Origin: Kaistella sp.
GTDB taxonomy: Bacteria > Bacteroidota > Bacteroidia > Flavobacteriales > Weeksellaceae
Length of the DNA: 64,000 nucleotides
NCBI GenBank assembly: GCA_019459085.1
Contig: JAIBEW010000029.1
Location: 62,001-126,000 of the forward strand
Direction of reading: 5' to 3'
Shown: in pieces, positions 51,371 to 60,416 of the stretch
How the letters are laid out: every line of letters starts with the position of its first letter
Numbering within the stretch: the stretch's first letter is position 1
Position numbers and translations under genes: made by a program
Notes under the pieces: model-generated
The model's input: the letters and a program-made list of their open reading frames with translations, nothing else
Database searches by the model: none
What the model was told of the DNA's origin: nothing

Positions 51371-53209
51371 TTAATCAAAATTCTGCAGATCGACTAGCTT
51401 TCGGTAGGTGCCGTTTTTGTCGAAAAGTTCCTGATGGGTTCCCTGTTCTACAATTAAACCGCGTTCCATCACCACAATCCAGTCGGCTTTCTGGATGGTT
51501 GATAGTCGGTGCGCAATGACCAGCGAAGTTCGGTTTTCCATCATTTTTTCCAAAGCATCCTGCACGAATCTCTCAGACTCGGTATCCAAAGAAGAGGTGG
51601 CTTCGTCCAGAATCATAATCGGCGGGTTTTTGAGAACGGCCCTTGCGATCGATACGCGTTGTTTTTGTCCGCCCGAAAGCTTGTTTCCGTCATCTCCGAT
51701 ATTACTGAAATATTTTTCCGGTAATCTTTCGATGAACTGATGCGCATTCGCAATGTTCGAGGCTGCAATCACTTCCGCTTCAGTAGCGTCGGGTTTCCCC
51801 ATCAAAATATTATTAAAAACCGAATCGTTAAATAAGACTGATTCCTGGGTAACCATTCCCAAAAGGTGGCGGTAATCTTTGAGTTTTAAATTTTTGATGT
51901 TTTCCCCGTCAATCAGGATTTCCCCTTCCGACACATCATAAAAACGTGCGAGAAGATTGGCGATGGTTGTTTTTCCGGAACCCGACTGCCCTACCAGTGC
52001 CACGGTTTTCCCTTTCGGAATGGTGATGCTGAAATTTTTCAGAATCGTATGATCTTTATCGTAGAAAAAGCCAATGTTCTTAAATTCAATTTTATCTTCC
52101 AAATCGGTGATCGCAACAGGATTTTCGATTTCTTCCACTTTAAGATCATAATCCAAAACCTCTGAGACCCGTTCCAGACTGGCCATTCCGCCCTGAATAC
52201 TCGATACGGCGTTTGAAAGTTTTTTAGCAGGCTCCAAAATCTGAAAAAACATGGCGATAAATACAAGGAAAGTCTCCGGTTCCATCGATTGTTCCTCCAG
52301 AATCTGAACTCCTGCAAACCAGGTAATGATTAATATTGTTACAGAGCCTAAAAATTCACTCATCGGTGATGCCATTTCCCGTCTGCGGCTCATGCCAATT
52401 GCATATTTCTGCCAGTTATCGGTGGTCGTGTTGAACCTGTTTTTCAGGATTTTATCAGCGTTGAAGATCTTGATGACTTTGGAAGATTTCAGTGTTTCAT
52501 CAACCAAAGAAAAAAGATTCGCGAGTTCTTCCTGCGCTGCTGTTGCCTGTCTTTTCAGACTTTTCCCGACCCAAGAAATCAACCAACCCATAATCGGAAA
52601 TACCAGCAGCGAAAACAAAGTAAGCTTTGGGGAAAGGATAAACAAGGTGATGAGTGATGAAATTATCATAAATGGAGCATTGATCACATCCACCAGACTT
52701 CCCATAATTCCGCCTTCAACGCCGCCGATGTCATTGGAAATCCGGCTCATCATATCTCCTTTTCTTTTTTCGGTGAAGAACGAAACCGGCAGCTTCAGAA
52801 ACTTGTTGTACATGGCTGTCCGCAGGTCTTTGGTAATTCCCACTCTGTAATTCACCAAAAGGTAGCCTCCCAAATACCGGAAAATATTTCTGAGTAAAAA
52901 CGCCACCGCAGTTACCGCACAGAGGACCGCCAGAACTTTTACCGAACCGTGTTCATCGATGTTTTTTTGAATCGAATAATAGGCCATGTCTTTGGCATAA
53001 CCGAAAAAATCTACCAGTTTGCCGGTGTTCACAGGAGGTGTAGTGGTGCTGACTTTTTCAACTGTTCCAAACATCAAACCTAAGATAGGCAGCATTGTGG
53101 CAACCGAAAATATATTCAGCAGAGAATACATGATGTTAAAGAACATGCTTCCAAAAAGGTATTTTTTGTGAGGTTTTGCAAAAAAAAGGATTCGTTGTAA
53201 TGGTTTCAT
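51371..53209 (-). CDS. ABC exporter, MsbA-like (fused permease and ATPase)
   Basis: 612-residue half-transporter that works as a homodimer. Six membrane spans (residues 20-330) carry the ABC exporter coupling sequence SFFTEKRKGDMMSRISNDIGGVEGGIM. The nucleotide-binding domain has Walker A GQSGSGKTT (about residue 400), signature LSGGQKQRVSIARAVL, Walker B IMILDEATSSLD, and the switch His in VIAHRLSTI. It may flip lipid A-core or another lipid; drug export is possible, and the substrate cannot be set. It is a single-gene unit with a -7 box just upstream. Confidence 0.9.
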   Translation of the reverse strand: MKPLQRILFFAKPHKKYLFGSMFFNIMYSLLNIFSVATMLPILGLMFGTVEKVSTTTPPVNTGKLVDFFGYAKDMAYYSIQKNIDEHGSVKVLAVLCAVTAVAFLLRNIFRYLGGYLLVNYRVGITKDLRTAMYNKFLKLPVSFFTEKRKGDMMSRISNDIGGVEGGIMGSLVDVINAPFMIISSLITLFILSPKLTLFSLLVFPIMGWLISWVGKSLKRQATAAQEELANLFSLVDETLKSSKVIKIFNADKILKNRFNTTTDNWQKYAIGMSRRREMASPMSEFLGSVTILIITWFAGVQILEEQSMEPETFLVFIAMFFQILEPAKKLSNAVSSIQGGMASLERVSEVLDYDLKVEEIENPVAITDLEDKIEFKNIGFFYDKDHTILKNFSITIPKGKTVALVGQSGSGKTTIANLLARFYDVSEGEILIDGENIKNLKLKDYRHLLGMVTQESVLFNDSVFNNILMGKPDATEAEVIAASNIANAHQFIERLPEKYFSNIGDDGNKLSGGQKQRVSIARAVLKNPPIMILDEATSSLDTESERFVQDALEKMMENRTSLVIAHRLSTIQKADWIVVMERGLIVEQGTHQELFDKNGTYRKLVDLQNFD

Positions 53210-53226
53210 CTAAAGAAATTTCGGGG

Positions 53227-53234
53227 CAAAATTA
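53227..53234 (-). promoter_or_regulatory. -7 promoter box for the ABC exporter
   Basis: TAATTTTG on the minus strand; predicted start near 53220, 11 bases before the ATG. Confidence 0.5.
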
Positions 53235-53321
53235 CGGATTTCACTTGGATTAATTTAAAACAGAAATAATTACTTGATCGGCAGATTTTAGTTGAATGAA
53301 GCAGGCGAGTAAACCTCAAAT

Positions 53322-53349
53322 AAAAAACAGCCCCAACAAAGGGCTGTTT
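53322..53349 (-). terminator. terminator of the DUF4293 gene
   Basis: On the minus strand the stem AAACAGCCC/GGGCTGTTT is followed by TTTTTTATTTG, about 24 bases past the DUF4293 stop. Confidence 0.85.
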
Positions 53350-53372
53350 CACTCAAAAAAAATCGTTGAAGT

Positions 53373-53762
53373 TTAGCGGAGTCTGTCTACAGATTTCACG
53401 AGCCTGTCGTCTTTCCGGATAAAAATGTTTGCAATAAGCAGACATACAATCGAAATAAACGGGAAAAGCGGCTCAATACCTTTCTCAGGAAATTGCATTC
53501 CTCCAGATAATGTTAGTATCCAATACGCCAATAAACCGAGCAACAAAACGTTTATATAAATGCTGATTCTGTTCAGCAAAATTTGTCTTTTTCTGTTCGA
53601 ATAACTCAGTATACTGATGAAACCGAGAAATGCCAGAACAACACAAACCACTGATATAAAAGGAACCGGCCCGAAAACGGAAAAATCCTGTCCTGTAACG
53701 AACAGCGAAATAGCTCCTATAATCGCTAAAAATATCCAGATGGTCTGTATTCTTTGTAACAT
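53373..53762 (-). CDS. DUF4293 membrane protein
   Basis: 129 residues with four hydrophobic spans: MLQRIQTIWIFLAIIGAISLFVTG, a second from VPFISVVCVVLAFLGFISIL, a third near INVLLLGLLAYWILTL, and a fourth near PLFPFISIVCLLIANIFI. It ends in a basic tail (KDDRLVKSVDRLR). This is the DUF4293 family, regularly encoded next to rho in Bacteroidota. The function is unknown. The ATG at 53762 lies about 11 bases after the predicted transcription start, whereas the longer frame (53804) would begin upstream of the promoter box. Confidence 0.87.
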   Translation of the reverse strand: MLQRIQTIWIFLAIIGAISLFVTGQDFSVFGPVPFISVVCVVLAFLGFISILSYSNRKRQILLNRISIYINVLLLGLLAYWILTLSGGMQFPEKGIEPLFPFISIVCLLIANIFIRKDDRLVKSVDRLR

Positions 53763-53779
53763 ATGAAGGGTGTAAGGTG

Positions 53780-53787
53780 CAAAAATA
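53780..53787 (-). promoter_or_regulatory. -7 promoter box for the DUF4293 gene
   Basis: TATTTTTG on the minus strand, predicted start near 53773. The rho promoter is divergent and only about 34 bases away. Confidence 0.6.
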
Positions 53788-53820
53788 ACAATAATTTTTT
53801 GCAATATTCAGAAAATAGTG

Positions 53821-53828
53821 TAGATTTG
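53821..53828 (+). promoter_or_regulatory. -7 promoter box for rho
   Basis: TAGATTTG, with TTG at 53799-53801 about 19 bases upstream as the -33 element. The predicted start near 53835 gives an 80-base leader, long for this window, which may allow Rho autoregulation. Confidence 0.6.
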
Positions 53829-53915
53829 CAATACAATTGACCTATATAGAAAAGTCGCCCGACTTAACTTTCTTACTTACACTTACTTATAAAATACTTT
53901 TTTACATAAAAATTT

Positions 53916-55700
53916 ATGTTCAACATTGAAACGTTACGGTCAAAATCCGATACGGAATTGACTAAAATCACGAAAGATTTAGGCGTTAAACTTGCTAGAG
54001 ACAGCTCAGATAATGATAAAATCTTTGCAATCCTGGACTTTCAGGCCTCTAATTCGCAAGTTGCAAAAGATTACTTCAGCGCCACAGAACCCATTATGAA
54101 TACAGAAGAAAATTCAGCTCCGGCTCCCAAAAAGCCAGCGGCAAAGAAACCTGCTCCTAAAAAGAAAATCGAAAAACCTGCAGAAGTTTCTGCTGAAATT
54201 CCATTTGAAAAGGCGGCAGCTCCTGTTGAGGAGGTGCAGGAAACCCCTTCTGAAAATCCATCAGAGCCAGAGCAAAAGCCCTCCAACCAGAACCAGAACC
54301 AACAGAATAAAAAAAGAAGAGAACGTATGCCGGCTGCAAAGCCGAAAGAAAATACGGAAGAACCTTCCCCTGTTCCTGTGGCTGAAACTGAAGTTAAAGA
54401 AACCGAGACCAAATCGGAACAGCCGAAAAACCAGAATACTCCTCAAAATCAGGCTCAAAGCGGCAATCAGAACAGGCAGCCTCATCACCAAAATAAAAAT
54501 CAGAACAAAAACCAGAATCCGAATCAGCAGAGAAATCAGCAAAATTCCGAAAATCAGGAAGAAAATTCCCGAAAAGAGTTTAATTTCGACGGGTTGGTCA
54601 CTATTGAAGGCGTATTGGAAATTTTACCGGATAACTACGGCTTCCTGCGTTCCTCCGATTTTTCATACATTTCTTCTCCGGATGATGTATATGTTTCCAC
54701 CAATCAGATCCGCAATTTCGGCCTGAAAACAGGAGATACCGTAAGAGGAATCGTCCGCTTGCCAAAAGAAGGCGAAAAATATTTTTCGTTGTTGAAACCG
54801 ACTGAAGTAAATGGCAGAGATCTGGAGTTTATAAAAGACAGAGTTGCTTTTGAGTTCCTTACCCCTTTATTTCCCGAGGAAAAATTCAATTTAGCAGGTA
54901 AAAACGCAACCCTTTCAACAAGAATTGTTGATTTGTTTACGCCGATCGGTAAAGGCCAGCGTGCGATGATCGTTGCACAACCCAAAACCGGTAAAACAAT
55001 GCTGCTGAAGGATATCGCCAATTCAATTTCGGCCAATCATCCTGAAGCGTATATGATGATTCTTCTGATCGATGAACGGCCGGAAGAAGTTACAGACATG
55101 GAAAGAAGCGTAAATGCTGAAGTAATTGCTTCAACATTCGATGAACCTGCCGACAAACATGTTAAAGTGGCGAATCTGGTGCTTTCAAAAGCGCAGAGAA
55201 TGGTGGAATGCGGACATGATGTTGTCATTTTACTCGATTCCATCACACGTCTTGCACGGGCTTACAATACGGTAACACCTGCTTCAGGGAAAATTCTTTC
55301 AGGAGGTGTGGATGCAAATGCGCTTCACAAACCGAAAAGATTTTTCGGTGCGGCCAGAAATATAGAAGGCGGTGGTTCTTTAACCATCATCGCAACAGCA
55401 CTGATCGATACCGGCTCTAAAATGGACGAGGTTATTTTTGAAGAATTCAAAGGTACCGGAAACATGGAACTTCAGCTCGACAGAAAAATCGCCAACAAAA
55501 GGATTTATCCTGCGATCGACCTGGTTTCTTCCAGCACAAGACGGGATGATCTTCTTCTTGATGATTTAACACAACAGCGAATGTGGATTCTGAGGAAATA
55601 CCTTTCCGATATGAATCCAATGGAAGCCATGGAATTTGTTGAAAAAAGCATTAAAAGGACTTTAAATAACGATGAGTTCTTAATGTCGATGAATAAATAG
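53916..55700 (+). CDS. rho: transcription termination factor Rho with long disordered insert
   Basis: Hexameric RNA-dependent ATPase that ends transcription. An N-terminal Rho_N helix bundle (residues 1-60) is followed by an insert of about 160 residues (about 62-221), very rich in Asn, Gln, Lys, Pro and Glu ([35 protein letters not shown]). Then come the cold-shock RNA-binding domain ([23 protein letters not shown]...) and the ATPase core: Walker [12 protein letters not shown] (about residue 355), Walker [17 protein letters not shown], and the R-loop [34 protein letters not shown]. Length 594, against about 419 in E. coli. A terminator follows. Confidence 0.96.
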   Translation: MFNIETLRSKSDTELTKITKDLGVKLARDSSDNDKIFAILDFQASNSQVAKDYFSATEPIMNTEENSAPAPKKPAAKKPAPKKKIEKPAEVSAEIPFEKAAAPVEEVQETPSENPSEPEQKPSNQNQNQQNKKRRERMPAAKPKENTEEPSPVPVAETEVKETETKSEQPKNQNTPQNQAQSGNQNRQPHHQNKNQNKNQNPNQQRNQQNSENQEENSRKEFNFDGLVTIEGVLEILPDNYGFLRSSDFSYISSPDDVYVSTNQIRNFGLKTGDTVRGIVRLPKEGEKYFSLLKPTEVNGRDLEFIKDRVAFEFLTPLFPEEKFNLAGKNATLSTRIVDLFTPIGKGQRAMIVAQPKTGKTMLLKDIANSISANHPEAYMMILLIDERPEEVTDMERSVNAEVIASTFDEPADKHVKVANLVLSKAQRMVECGHDVVILLDSITRLARAYNTVTPASGKILSGGVDANALHKPKRFFGAARNIEGGGSLTIIATALIDTGSKMDEVIFEEFKGTGNMELQLDRKIANKRIYPAIDLVSSSTRRDDLLLDDLTQQRMWILRKYLSDMNPMEAMEFVEKSIKRTLNNDEFLMSMNK

Positions 55701-55721
55701 ATTTATTTTCGAAATAATATT

Positions 55722-55750
55722 AAACCGTTCAGCAATGAGCGGTTTTTTTT
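55722..55750 (+). terminator. terminator after rho
   Basis: The stem AAACCGTTC/GAGCGGTTT (one G-U pair) with loop AGCAAT is followed by a run of T, 21 bases past the stop. Confidence 0.88.
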
Positions 55751-55798
55751 GCCTTGAACTCAAGTCAAAACTTAAATAAAGTGATTTTTATTGACACG

Positions 55799-55818
55799 AC
55801 CCCCTAATTTTTTGGGGT
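55799..55818. promoter_or_regulatory. candidate operator upstream of the glnA promoter
   Basis: ACCCC (55799-55803) and GGGGT (55814-55818) form a symmetric element around an A/T-rich centre, ending 26 bases before the glnA -7 box. It is the only GC-rich symmetric element in an A/T-rich leader. Binding by a nitrogen regulator is a guess. Confidence 0.4.
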
Positions 55819-55844
55819 AAATGTTTTTGTTTTAATATTTTTTG

Positions 55845-55852
55845 TATTTTTG
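55845..55852 (+). promoter_or_regulatory. -7 promoter box for glnA
   Basis: TATTTTTG, with a TTTG at 55826-55829 as a possible -33 element. Predicted start near 55859, 15 bases before the ATG at 55874. Confidence 0.6.
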
Positions 55853-55873
55853 ACCCACAAAATATTACCAATT

Positions 55874-58078
55874 ATGTCATCACTACGATTTAAAGCGTTA
55901 GAAACGCTTTCCTTTAAAAATTTTAGACAGGATAACGCGGTAGAGGTACCCGCAAAACTTTCAGAACTTTTTTGTCAGAATGTTTTCTCTGAGGAAACCA
56001 TGAGAGAATATTTAACGAAAGATGCATTCACTTCGATACTGGATGCGATGAAGAAAGGTTCAAAGATCCAGAGACATATTGCCGATCAGGTAGCGGTAGC
56101 CATGAAAGACTGGGCTTTAGCCAAAGGCGCTACGCATTACACCCACTGGTTTCAGCCTTTAACCGGTTCAACTGCAGAAAAACACGACTCTTTTTTTACT
56201 CCTATTGAAGGCGGCGGCGGAAGAGCAATCGAAAGATTCAGCGGCAGCATGCTTATTCAGCAGGAGCCGGATGCTTCCTCATTCCCGAACGGCGGCATCA
56301 GAAACACCTTTGAAGCACGTGGTTATACCGCCTGGGATCCTACTTCTCCGGCATTTATTATGGGAACAACACTTTGTATTCCATCAATTTTCATTTCATA
56401 TACAGGGGAAACTTTAGATTATAAAGCGCCATTATTAAGAGCTCTTCACGCTGTTGATGAGGCTGCAACTGAAGTTTGCAGATCATACTTCGATAAAAAT
56501 GTAACAAAAGTAATCCCGACTTTAGGCTGGGAACAGGAATATTTTTTGGTAGATTCTGCGCTTTATCAGTCGAGACCCGATTTGGTGATAACCGGTAAAA
56601 CTTTATTGGGACATTCTCCGGCGAAAGGACAGCAGCTCGACGATCATTACTTCGGTTCGATCCCGACAAGAGTCATGAATTTCATGAAAGAACTCGAAAT
56701 CGAATGCATGAAACTGGGAATTCCGGTAACCACCCGTCACAATGAAGTAGCTCCGAATCAGTTTGAGCTTGCTCCGATGTACGAAGAAGCCAATGTTGCG
56801 GTTGACCACAACTCTCTGTTAATGGATATCATGGCGCGGGTTGCACATAAGCATCATTTCCATATCCTTTTCCACGAAAAGCCATTTGCCGGCGTAAACG
56901 GAAGCGGAAAACACAATAACTGGTCTTTGGCCACAGATACCGGTGAAAATCTTTTGAGTCCGGGAAAAAATCCTAAAAAAAATCTTCAGTTTTTAACTTT
57001 TTTTGTTAATACGTTGAAAGCGGTGCACGAATATGCAGATTTGTTGAGAGCAAGCATTGCGTCGGCGAGTAACGATCACCGTCTCGGTGCAAATGAAGCG
57101 CCACCCGCAATTATTTCAGCTTTTATCGGAACACAGCTCTTCGGAGTTCTGGAAGAACTGGAAAAAGTAAAGGACGGAAAACTTTCCCCAGAAGAAAAAA
57201 CAGAACTGAAACTGAATGTTGTTGGTAAAATCCCTGAAATTTTGCTGGATAATACCGACAGGAACAGAACTTCGCCTTTCGCATTCACCGGAAATAAATT
57301 CGAGATCAGAGCGGTGGGCTCTTCTGCCAATTGTGCTGAAGTGATGACGGTGATGAATGCGATTGTTGCCAAACAGTTGCAGACTTTCAAAAAAGAAGTG
57401 GATGTTTTAATTGAAAAAGGTCTGAAAAAAGACGAGGCTATTTTTAATATCCTGAGAGAATACATCAAAGTTTCCAAAAACATCATGTTTGAAGGCGACG
57501 GATATTCGGACGATTGGGCAGAAGAAGCAAAAAAACGCGGCCTGAACAATCTGAAAACGACTCCGGAAGCATTGAAAAAAGAACTGGATCAGAAATTCGT
57601 TGACCTTTACGAAGAGCTGGGAATTTATACCCACCGCGAAATTGAAGCCAGAAATGAAATTAAACTTGAAAAATATTCAACCGTTATCACGATAGAAGCT
57701 ACGGTTTTGGCGGATATTGCAAGAAACCACATTATTCCATGTGCGTTGAATTATCAGAACAGGCTCATCGAAAATGTAAAAGGACTGAAAGAAATTTTTG
57801 GGGACAAAGAATTCAGGACGCTTGCCAAAGAGCAAATGAACATGATAACAGAGATTTCCTCCCATGTTTCCATTATTAAAGTGGAAGTTGACGGTTTGCT
57901 TGCAGCCATTCAAAAAGCAAAGTCGGCGAAGGATTCACAAACCATGGCAGAACTGTTTTGTAATGATGTGAAGCCTTTGTTCGATAAAATCAGAGATTCT
58001 TCGGATGCACTGGAAATGATGGTGGATGATGAACTTTGGCCAATGACAAAATACAGGGAACTGCTTTTTACCAGATAA
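55874..58078 (+). CDS. glnA: glutamine synthetase type III
   Basis: Condenses glutamate and ammonia to glutamine with ATP; the large GSIII class (sometimes called GlnN) typical of Bacteroidota. The GSIII signature FEARGYTAWDPTSPAFI (about residue 145) is present, with active-site blocks GWEQEYFLVD, TTRHNEVAPNQFELAPMYEEANVAVDHN, GSGKHNNWS, SASNDHRLGANEAPPAI and NTDRNRTSPFAFTGNKFEIRAVGSSANCAEVM. At 734 residues it is normal for GSIII and much longer than GSI (about 470). The frame reaches a TTG at 55850 inside the -7 box; the ATG at 55874 is the start. It is transcribed alone. Confidence 0.95.
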   Translation: MSSLRFKALETLSFKNFRQDNAVEVPAKLSELFCQNVFSEETMREYLTKDAFTSILDAMKKGSKIQRHIADQVAVAMKDWALAKGATHYTHWFQPLTGSTAEKHDSFFTPIEGGGGRAIERFSGSMLIQQEPDASSFPNGGIRNTFEARGYTAWDPTSPAFIMGTTLCIPSIFISYTGETLDYKAPLLRALHAVDEAATEVCRSYFDKNVTKVIPTLGWEQEYFLVDSALYQSRPDLVITGKTLLGHSPAKGQQLDDHYFGSIPTRVMNFMKELEIECMKLGIPVTTRHNEVAPNQFELAPMYEEANVAVDHNSLLMDIMARVAHKHHFHILFHEKPFAGVNGSGKHNNWSLATDTGENLLSPGKNPKKNLQFLTFFVNTLKAVHEYADLLRASIASASNDHRLGANEAPPAIISAFIGTQLFGVLEELEKVKDGKLSPEEKTELKLNVVGKIPEILLDNTDRNRTSPFAFTGNKFEIRAVGSSANCAEVMTVMNAIVAKQLQTFKKEVDVLIEKGLKKDEAIFNILREYIKVSKNIMFEGDGYSDDWAEEAKKRGLNNLKTTPEALKKELDQKFVDLYEELGIYTHREIEARNEIKLEKYSTVITIEATVLADIARNHIIPCALNYQNRLIENVKGLKEIFGDKEFRTLAKEQMNMITEISSHVSIIKVEVDGLLAAIQKAKSAKDSQTMAELFCNDVKPLFDKIRDSSDALEMMVDDELWPMTKYRELLFTR

Positions 58079-58097
58079 CCCGATAATTTTATACTCT

Positions 58098-58127
58098 AAT
58101 TCCCGCTTTAACAAGCGGGAATTTTTT
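58098..58127 (+). terminator. terminator after glnA
   Basis: The stem AATTCCCGCTT/AAGCGGGAATT with loop TAAC is followed by a T-run, 20 bases past the glnA stop. Confidence 0.9.
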
Positions 58128-58416
58128 ATCAAAAACTTCAAAAAAAGCCTTCAGACGTTCGATATGATGTCAAATCGCGATGACCGTGATAGATTATTTA
58201 AATCAAATGTTAAAAAATCATAATAAAAAATAAACCGCAAACACCTAAATAAAGGGTTTGCGGCAACTTTTTCTTTAACATACCGAAAAAATATGTTAAA
58301 ATGTGTTAAAAAGGAAAGTCTGAAAAGAGATTTGAAAGGCTTCTCCTCAGGTATTCTCTACTTTTGTCATGCGTTTGAAAAGAAGTATTATATTTTAACA
58401 CAGAAATCAAATATAT
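58128..58416. other. non-coding stretch with a second hairpin
   Basis: About 290 bases between the glnA terminator and the NlpC/P60 gene with no convincing ORF. CCGCAAAC (58235-58242) and GTTTGCGG (58256-58263) form an 8-bp stem followed by CAACTTTTTCTT, a second terminator-like element. Past it, AACATA...TATGTT is a weaker inverted repeat. A small transcript ending at the first hairpin is possible, but I see no strong promoter for it. Confidence 0.4.
58359..58366 (+). promoter_or_regulatory. -7 promoter box for the NlpC/P60 lipoprotein
   Basis: TACTTTTG; predicted start near 58373, 44 bases before the ATG. Confidence 0.5.
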
Positions 58417-59085
58417 ATGAAGAAAAGAGTTTTAGTTTATATGGTTGCTGTTGTGTCCACTCTGTCTCTACAGTCATGTGTTACAAACTACAGCGTTTCC
58501 GAGCCTGTTGCCTACAATCATCAATACAAAACAGATGCCAAACTTATTTCATTGGAAAATAAAAAACTGGCAGAAAATAAGAAAGAACTTATCAGCACAT
58601 TTTTAGCTGAAAAAACAGCGAAAATCGCGAGCATCAACAATTCGCTGAAAAACAGTGAAATCGCTAAAGCGCTTAAACACACCAAAAAGATCGATGATCT
58701 GTTAAATGAGGCGGTGACTTATCTTGGAACTCCATACCGTTACGGCGGCATGACCAGAAAAGGAATCGACTGTTCTGCATTTGTACTGTCTGTTTTCGGT
58801 GTAGCTGCAGGTAAAAATTTACCAAGAGTTGCAGCAGCACAAGCCCAGGAAGGCGACCGGGTAGAAAAAGAAGATCTTCAAAAAGGAGATTTGGTTTTCT
58901 TCTCTCATGGCAGAGGAAAAATTTCACACGTAGGAATTGTAGAAGAAGTTACACCGGAAGGAGATATCAAATTCATTCACGCTGCGACCTCGAAAGGCGT
59001 TATGATTTCGTCACTGGATGATTCTTATTGGGGACCCAGATACAGGTTTGCGAAAAGAATTATTTCTGAAAATACCGACAGCTAA
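58417..59085 (+). CDS. NlpC/P60 (C40) peptidase lipoprotein
   Basis: 222 residues. A signal peptide with lipobox LSLQSC (Cys22) predicts an outer-membrane lipoprotein. A helical Lys/Glu-rich stretch (about residues 45-90) leads to the NlpC/P60 domain: LLNEAVTYLGTPYRYGGMTRKGIDCSAFVLSVF, with the catalytic Cys in GIDCSAF, then GDLVFFSHGRGKISHVGIVEEV (catalytic His) and FIHAATSKGVMISSL (third polar residue). It is predicted to cut peptide stems of peptidoglycan. It is encoded beside the elongasome operon but converges on it. Confidence 0.93.
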   Translation: MKKRVLVYMVAVVSTLSLQSCVTNYSVSEPVAYNHQYKTDAKLISLENKKLAENKKELISTFLAEKTAKIASINNSLKNSEIAKALKHTKKIDDLLNEAVTYLGTPYRYGGMTRKGIDCSAFVLSVFGVAAGKNLPRVAAAQAQEGDRVEKEDLQKGDLVFFSHGRGKISHVGIVEEVTPEGDIKFIHAATSKGVMISSLDDSYWGPRYRFAKRIISENTDS

Positions 59086-59113
59086 AATTGAAATAAATAA
59101 TTGATTCAAAATA

Positions 59114-59147
59114 AAAACCATCAGATTCTGATGGTTTTATTTTTTTT
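59114..59147. terminator. bidirectional terminator between the NlpC/P60 gene and rodA
   Basis: The stem AAAACCATCAG/CTGATGGTTTT with loop ATT is followed by a T-run on the plus strand and has an A/T-rich partner on the other side. Confidence 0.88.
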
Positions 59148-59186
59148 ATGGTTTAGTGAACTTACTTATATGTAGAAGCTAAACTT

Positions 59187-60416
59187 CTATACCAGACTGT
59201 TTTTGTCGGTATAATTCAGTTTAAAGAAGATGAAGGTCATGATTGAAAAGGCAAGAAACGAGCTTCCACCGTAACTGAAATAAGGAAGAGGAATCCCAAC
59301 CGTTGGGAAAAGCCCCATTACCATTCCTAAATTGATCGAAAAATGCATGAAAAGGATGGAAGCAAAGCAATAACCGAAAACACGGTTAAATGCCGATTTC
59401 TGCTGTTCAGATAAATAATAAATCCTGCCGATAAACAGAGCATAGAAAATTACCAGAAGTGCAGCTCCAAAAAAGCCCCATTCTTCGCCAACGGTACAGA
59501 AAATATAATCAGTCTCTTGTTCAGGAACAAATTTTCCCTGAGTTACTGAACCTTCCTGATAACCTTTGCCGAAGAATCCGCCGGAACCGATGGCGGTTTT
59601 AGAATAAAGCAGGTTGTAACCGGAAGTATCCCGGAATGCCTTTTCGCCTTTATAAAGAACTTCAATCCGCTCGCGCTGGTGTTTCGGCATTTTTTCAAGA
59701 ATCTTTGGGCCCGCAAAAGCAATACCTGACAAAAGGATGAACGCTCCGACAAAACTCAGCACCGACATAATATTCCAGTGAATTCTGTGAAAATTAAACA
59801 AAACCAATAACGCCATGATGACACCAATACCAATCATCACATAAAGTGGATCCACTGCAAGCGACACAAGGAAAACAGCAGCCAAAATTCCTCCGACACC
59901 AAAAAGCCAACCATTCAGTCCTTCGCGGAACAGCGCAATAAAAAAAGCGGTAAAAACCAGGAGAGAACCTACATCAGGAATAATCAAAACCACAATTGCA
60001 GGAACAATGATGATGGCAAGTGTCGTGAGCAAAGATTTCCGGATCTTCAGATCAAATTCCGGCCCGGAAACATAGTTTGAGAGGAGTAACGCAACACCAA
60101 TCTTGGCAAACTCAACCGGCTGCATGGTAAATCCACCTACTTTGTACCAGTTTTTCTGCCCCAAAATCTCCGTACCGAAAGGAAAAAGACCAATCAACAG
60201 AAGTACTCCGAAAACATAAATAATGCCGGCAAAATTTTCAAAAAATTTTGTTCTGGTCAGGAAAATGATAATTCCCACCACAAGCGATATACAGAAAAAA
60301 ATGAACTGCTTTGTACCCAAACCCTCATCAACACTGTAAATATTGGCCACAGCAAAGAGCGAAATGGCGAGATAGAGAAAAATGCTGAGTTTATCTAATC
60401 CTTCTGTCCATTTCAT
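59187..60416 (-). CDS. rodA: rod-shape SEDS glycosyltransferase RodA
   Basis: Polymerises lipid II into glycan strands during elongation. 409 residues with about ten spans and SEDS family sequence: GTEILGQKNWYKVGGFTMQPVEFAKIGVALLLSNYVSG, IPDVGSLLVFTAFFIALFREGLNGW, YNLLYSKTAIGSGGFFGKGYQEGSVTQGKFVPEQETDYIFCTVGEEWGF, and the C-terminal GLFPTVGIPLPYFSYGGSSFLAFSIM. The start overlaps the mrdA stop by four bases (ATGA), matching its functional pairing with PBP2. It is the last gene of the mre operon. Confidence 0.96.
   Translation of the reverse strand: MKWTEGLDKLSIFLYLAISLFAVANIYSVDEGLGTKQFIFFCISLVVGIIIFLTRTKFFENFAGIIYVFGVLLLIGLFPFGTEILGQKNWYKVGGFTMQPVEFAKIGVALLLSNYVSGPEFDLKIRKSLLTTLAIIIVPAIVVLIIPDVGSLLVFTAFFIALFREGLNGWLFGVGGILAAVFLVSLAVDPLYVMIGIGVIMALLVLFNFHRIHWNIMSVLSFVGAFILLSGIAFAGPKILEKMPKHQRERIEVLYKGEKAFRDTSGYNLLYSKTAIGSGGFFGKGYQEGSVTQGKFVPEQETDYIFCTVGEEWGFFGAALLVIFYALFIGRIYYLSEQQKSAFNRVFGYCFASILFMHFSINLGMVMGLFPTVGIPLPYFSYGGSSFLAFSIMTFIFFKLNYTDKNSLV

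Noticed and set aside
54205-54726. 173-residue plus-strand frame rich in Arg and Lys
   Set aside because: It lies wholly inside rho in another frame and reflects the A-rich, low-complexity insert of that gene.
55850-55873. Longer glutamine synthetase N-terminus from a TTG
   Set aside because: The TTG is within the -7 box; MSSLRFKALE from the ATG at 55874 is the family N-terminus.
10330-58310. Recurring TTAAA-rich strings such as GTGTTAAACTCTCTTAAATTGCGTTAAAC (given here in part: see 28098-28127) as a shared operator
   Set aside because: They are A/T-rich, not in fixed distance to promoters, and occur before unrelated genes; composition alone can explain them.
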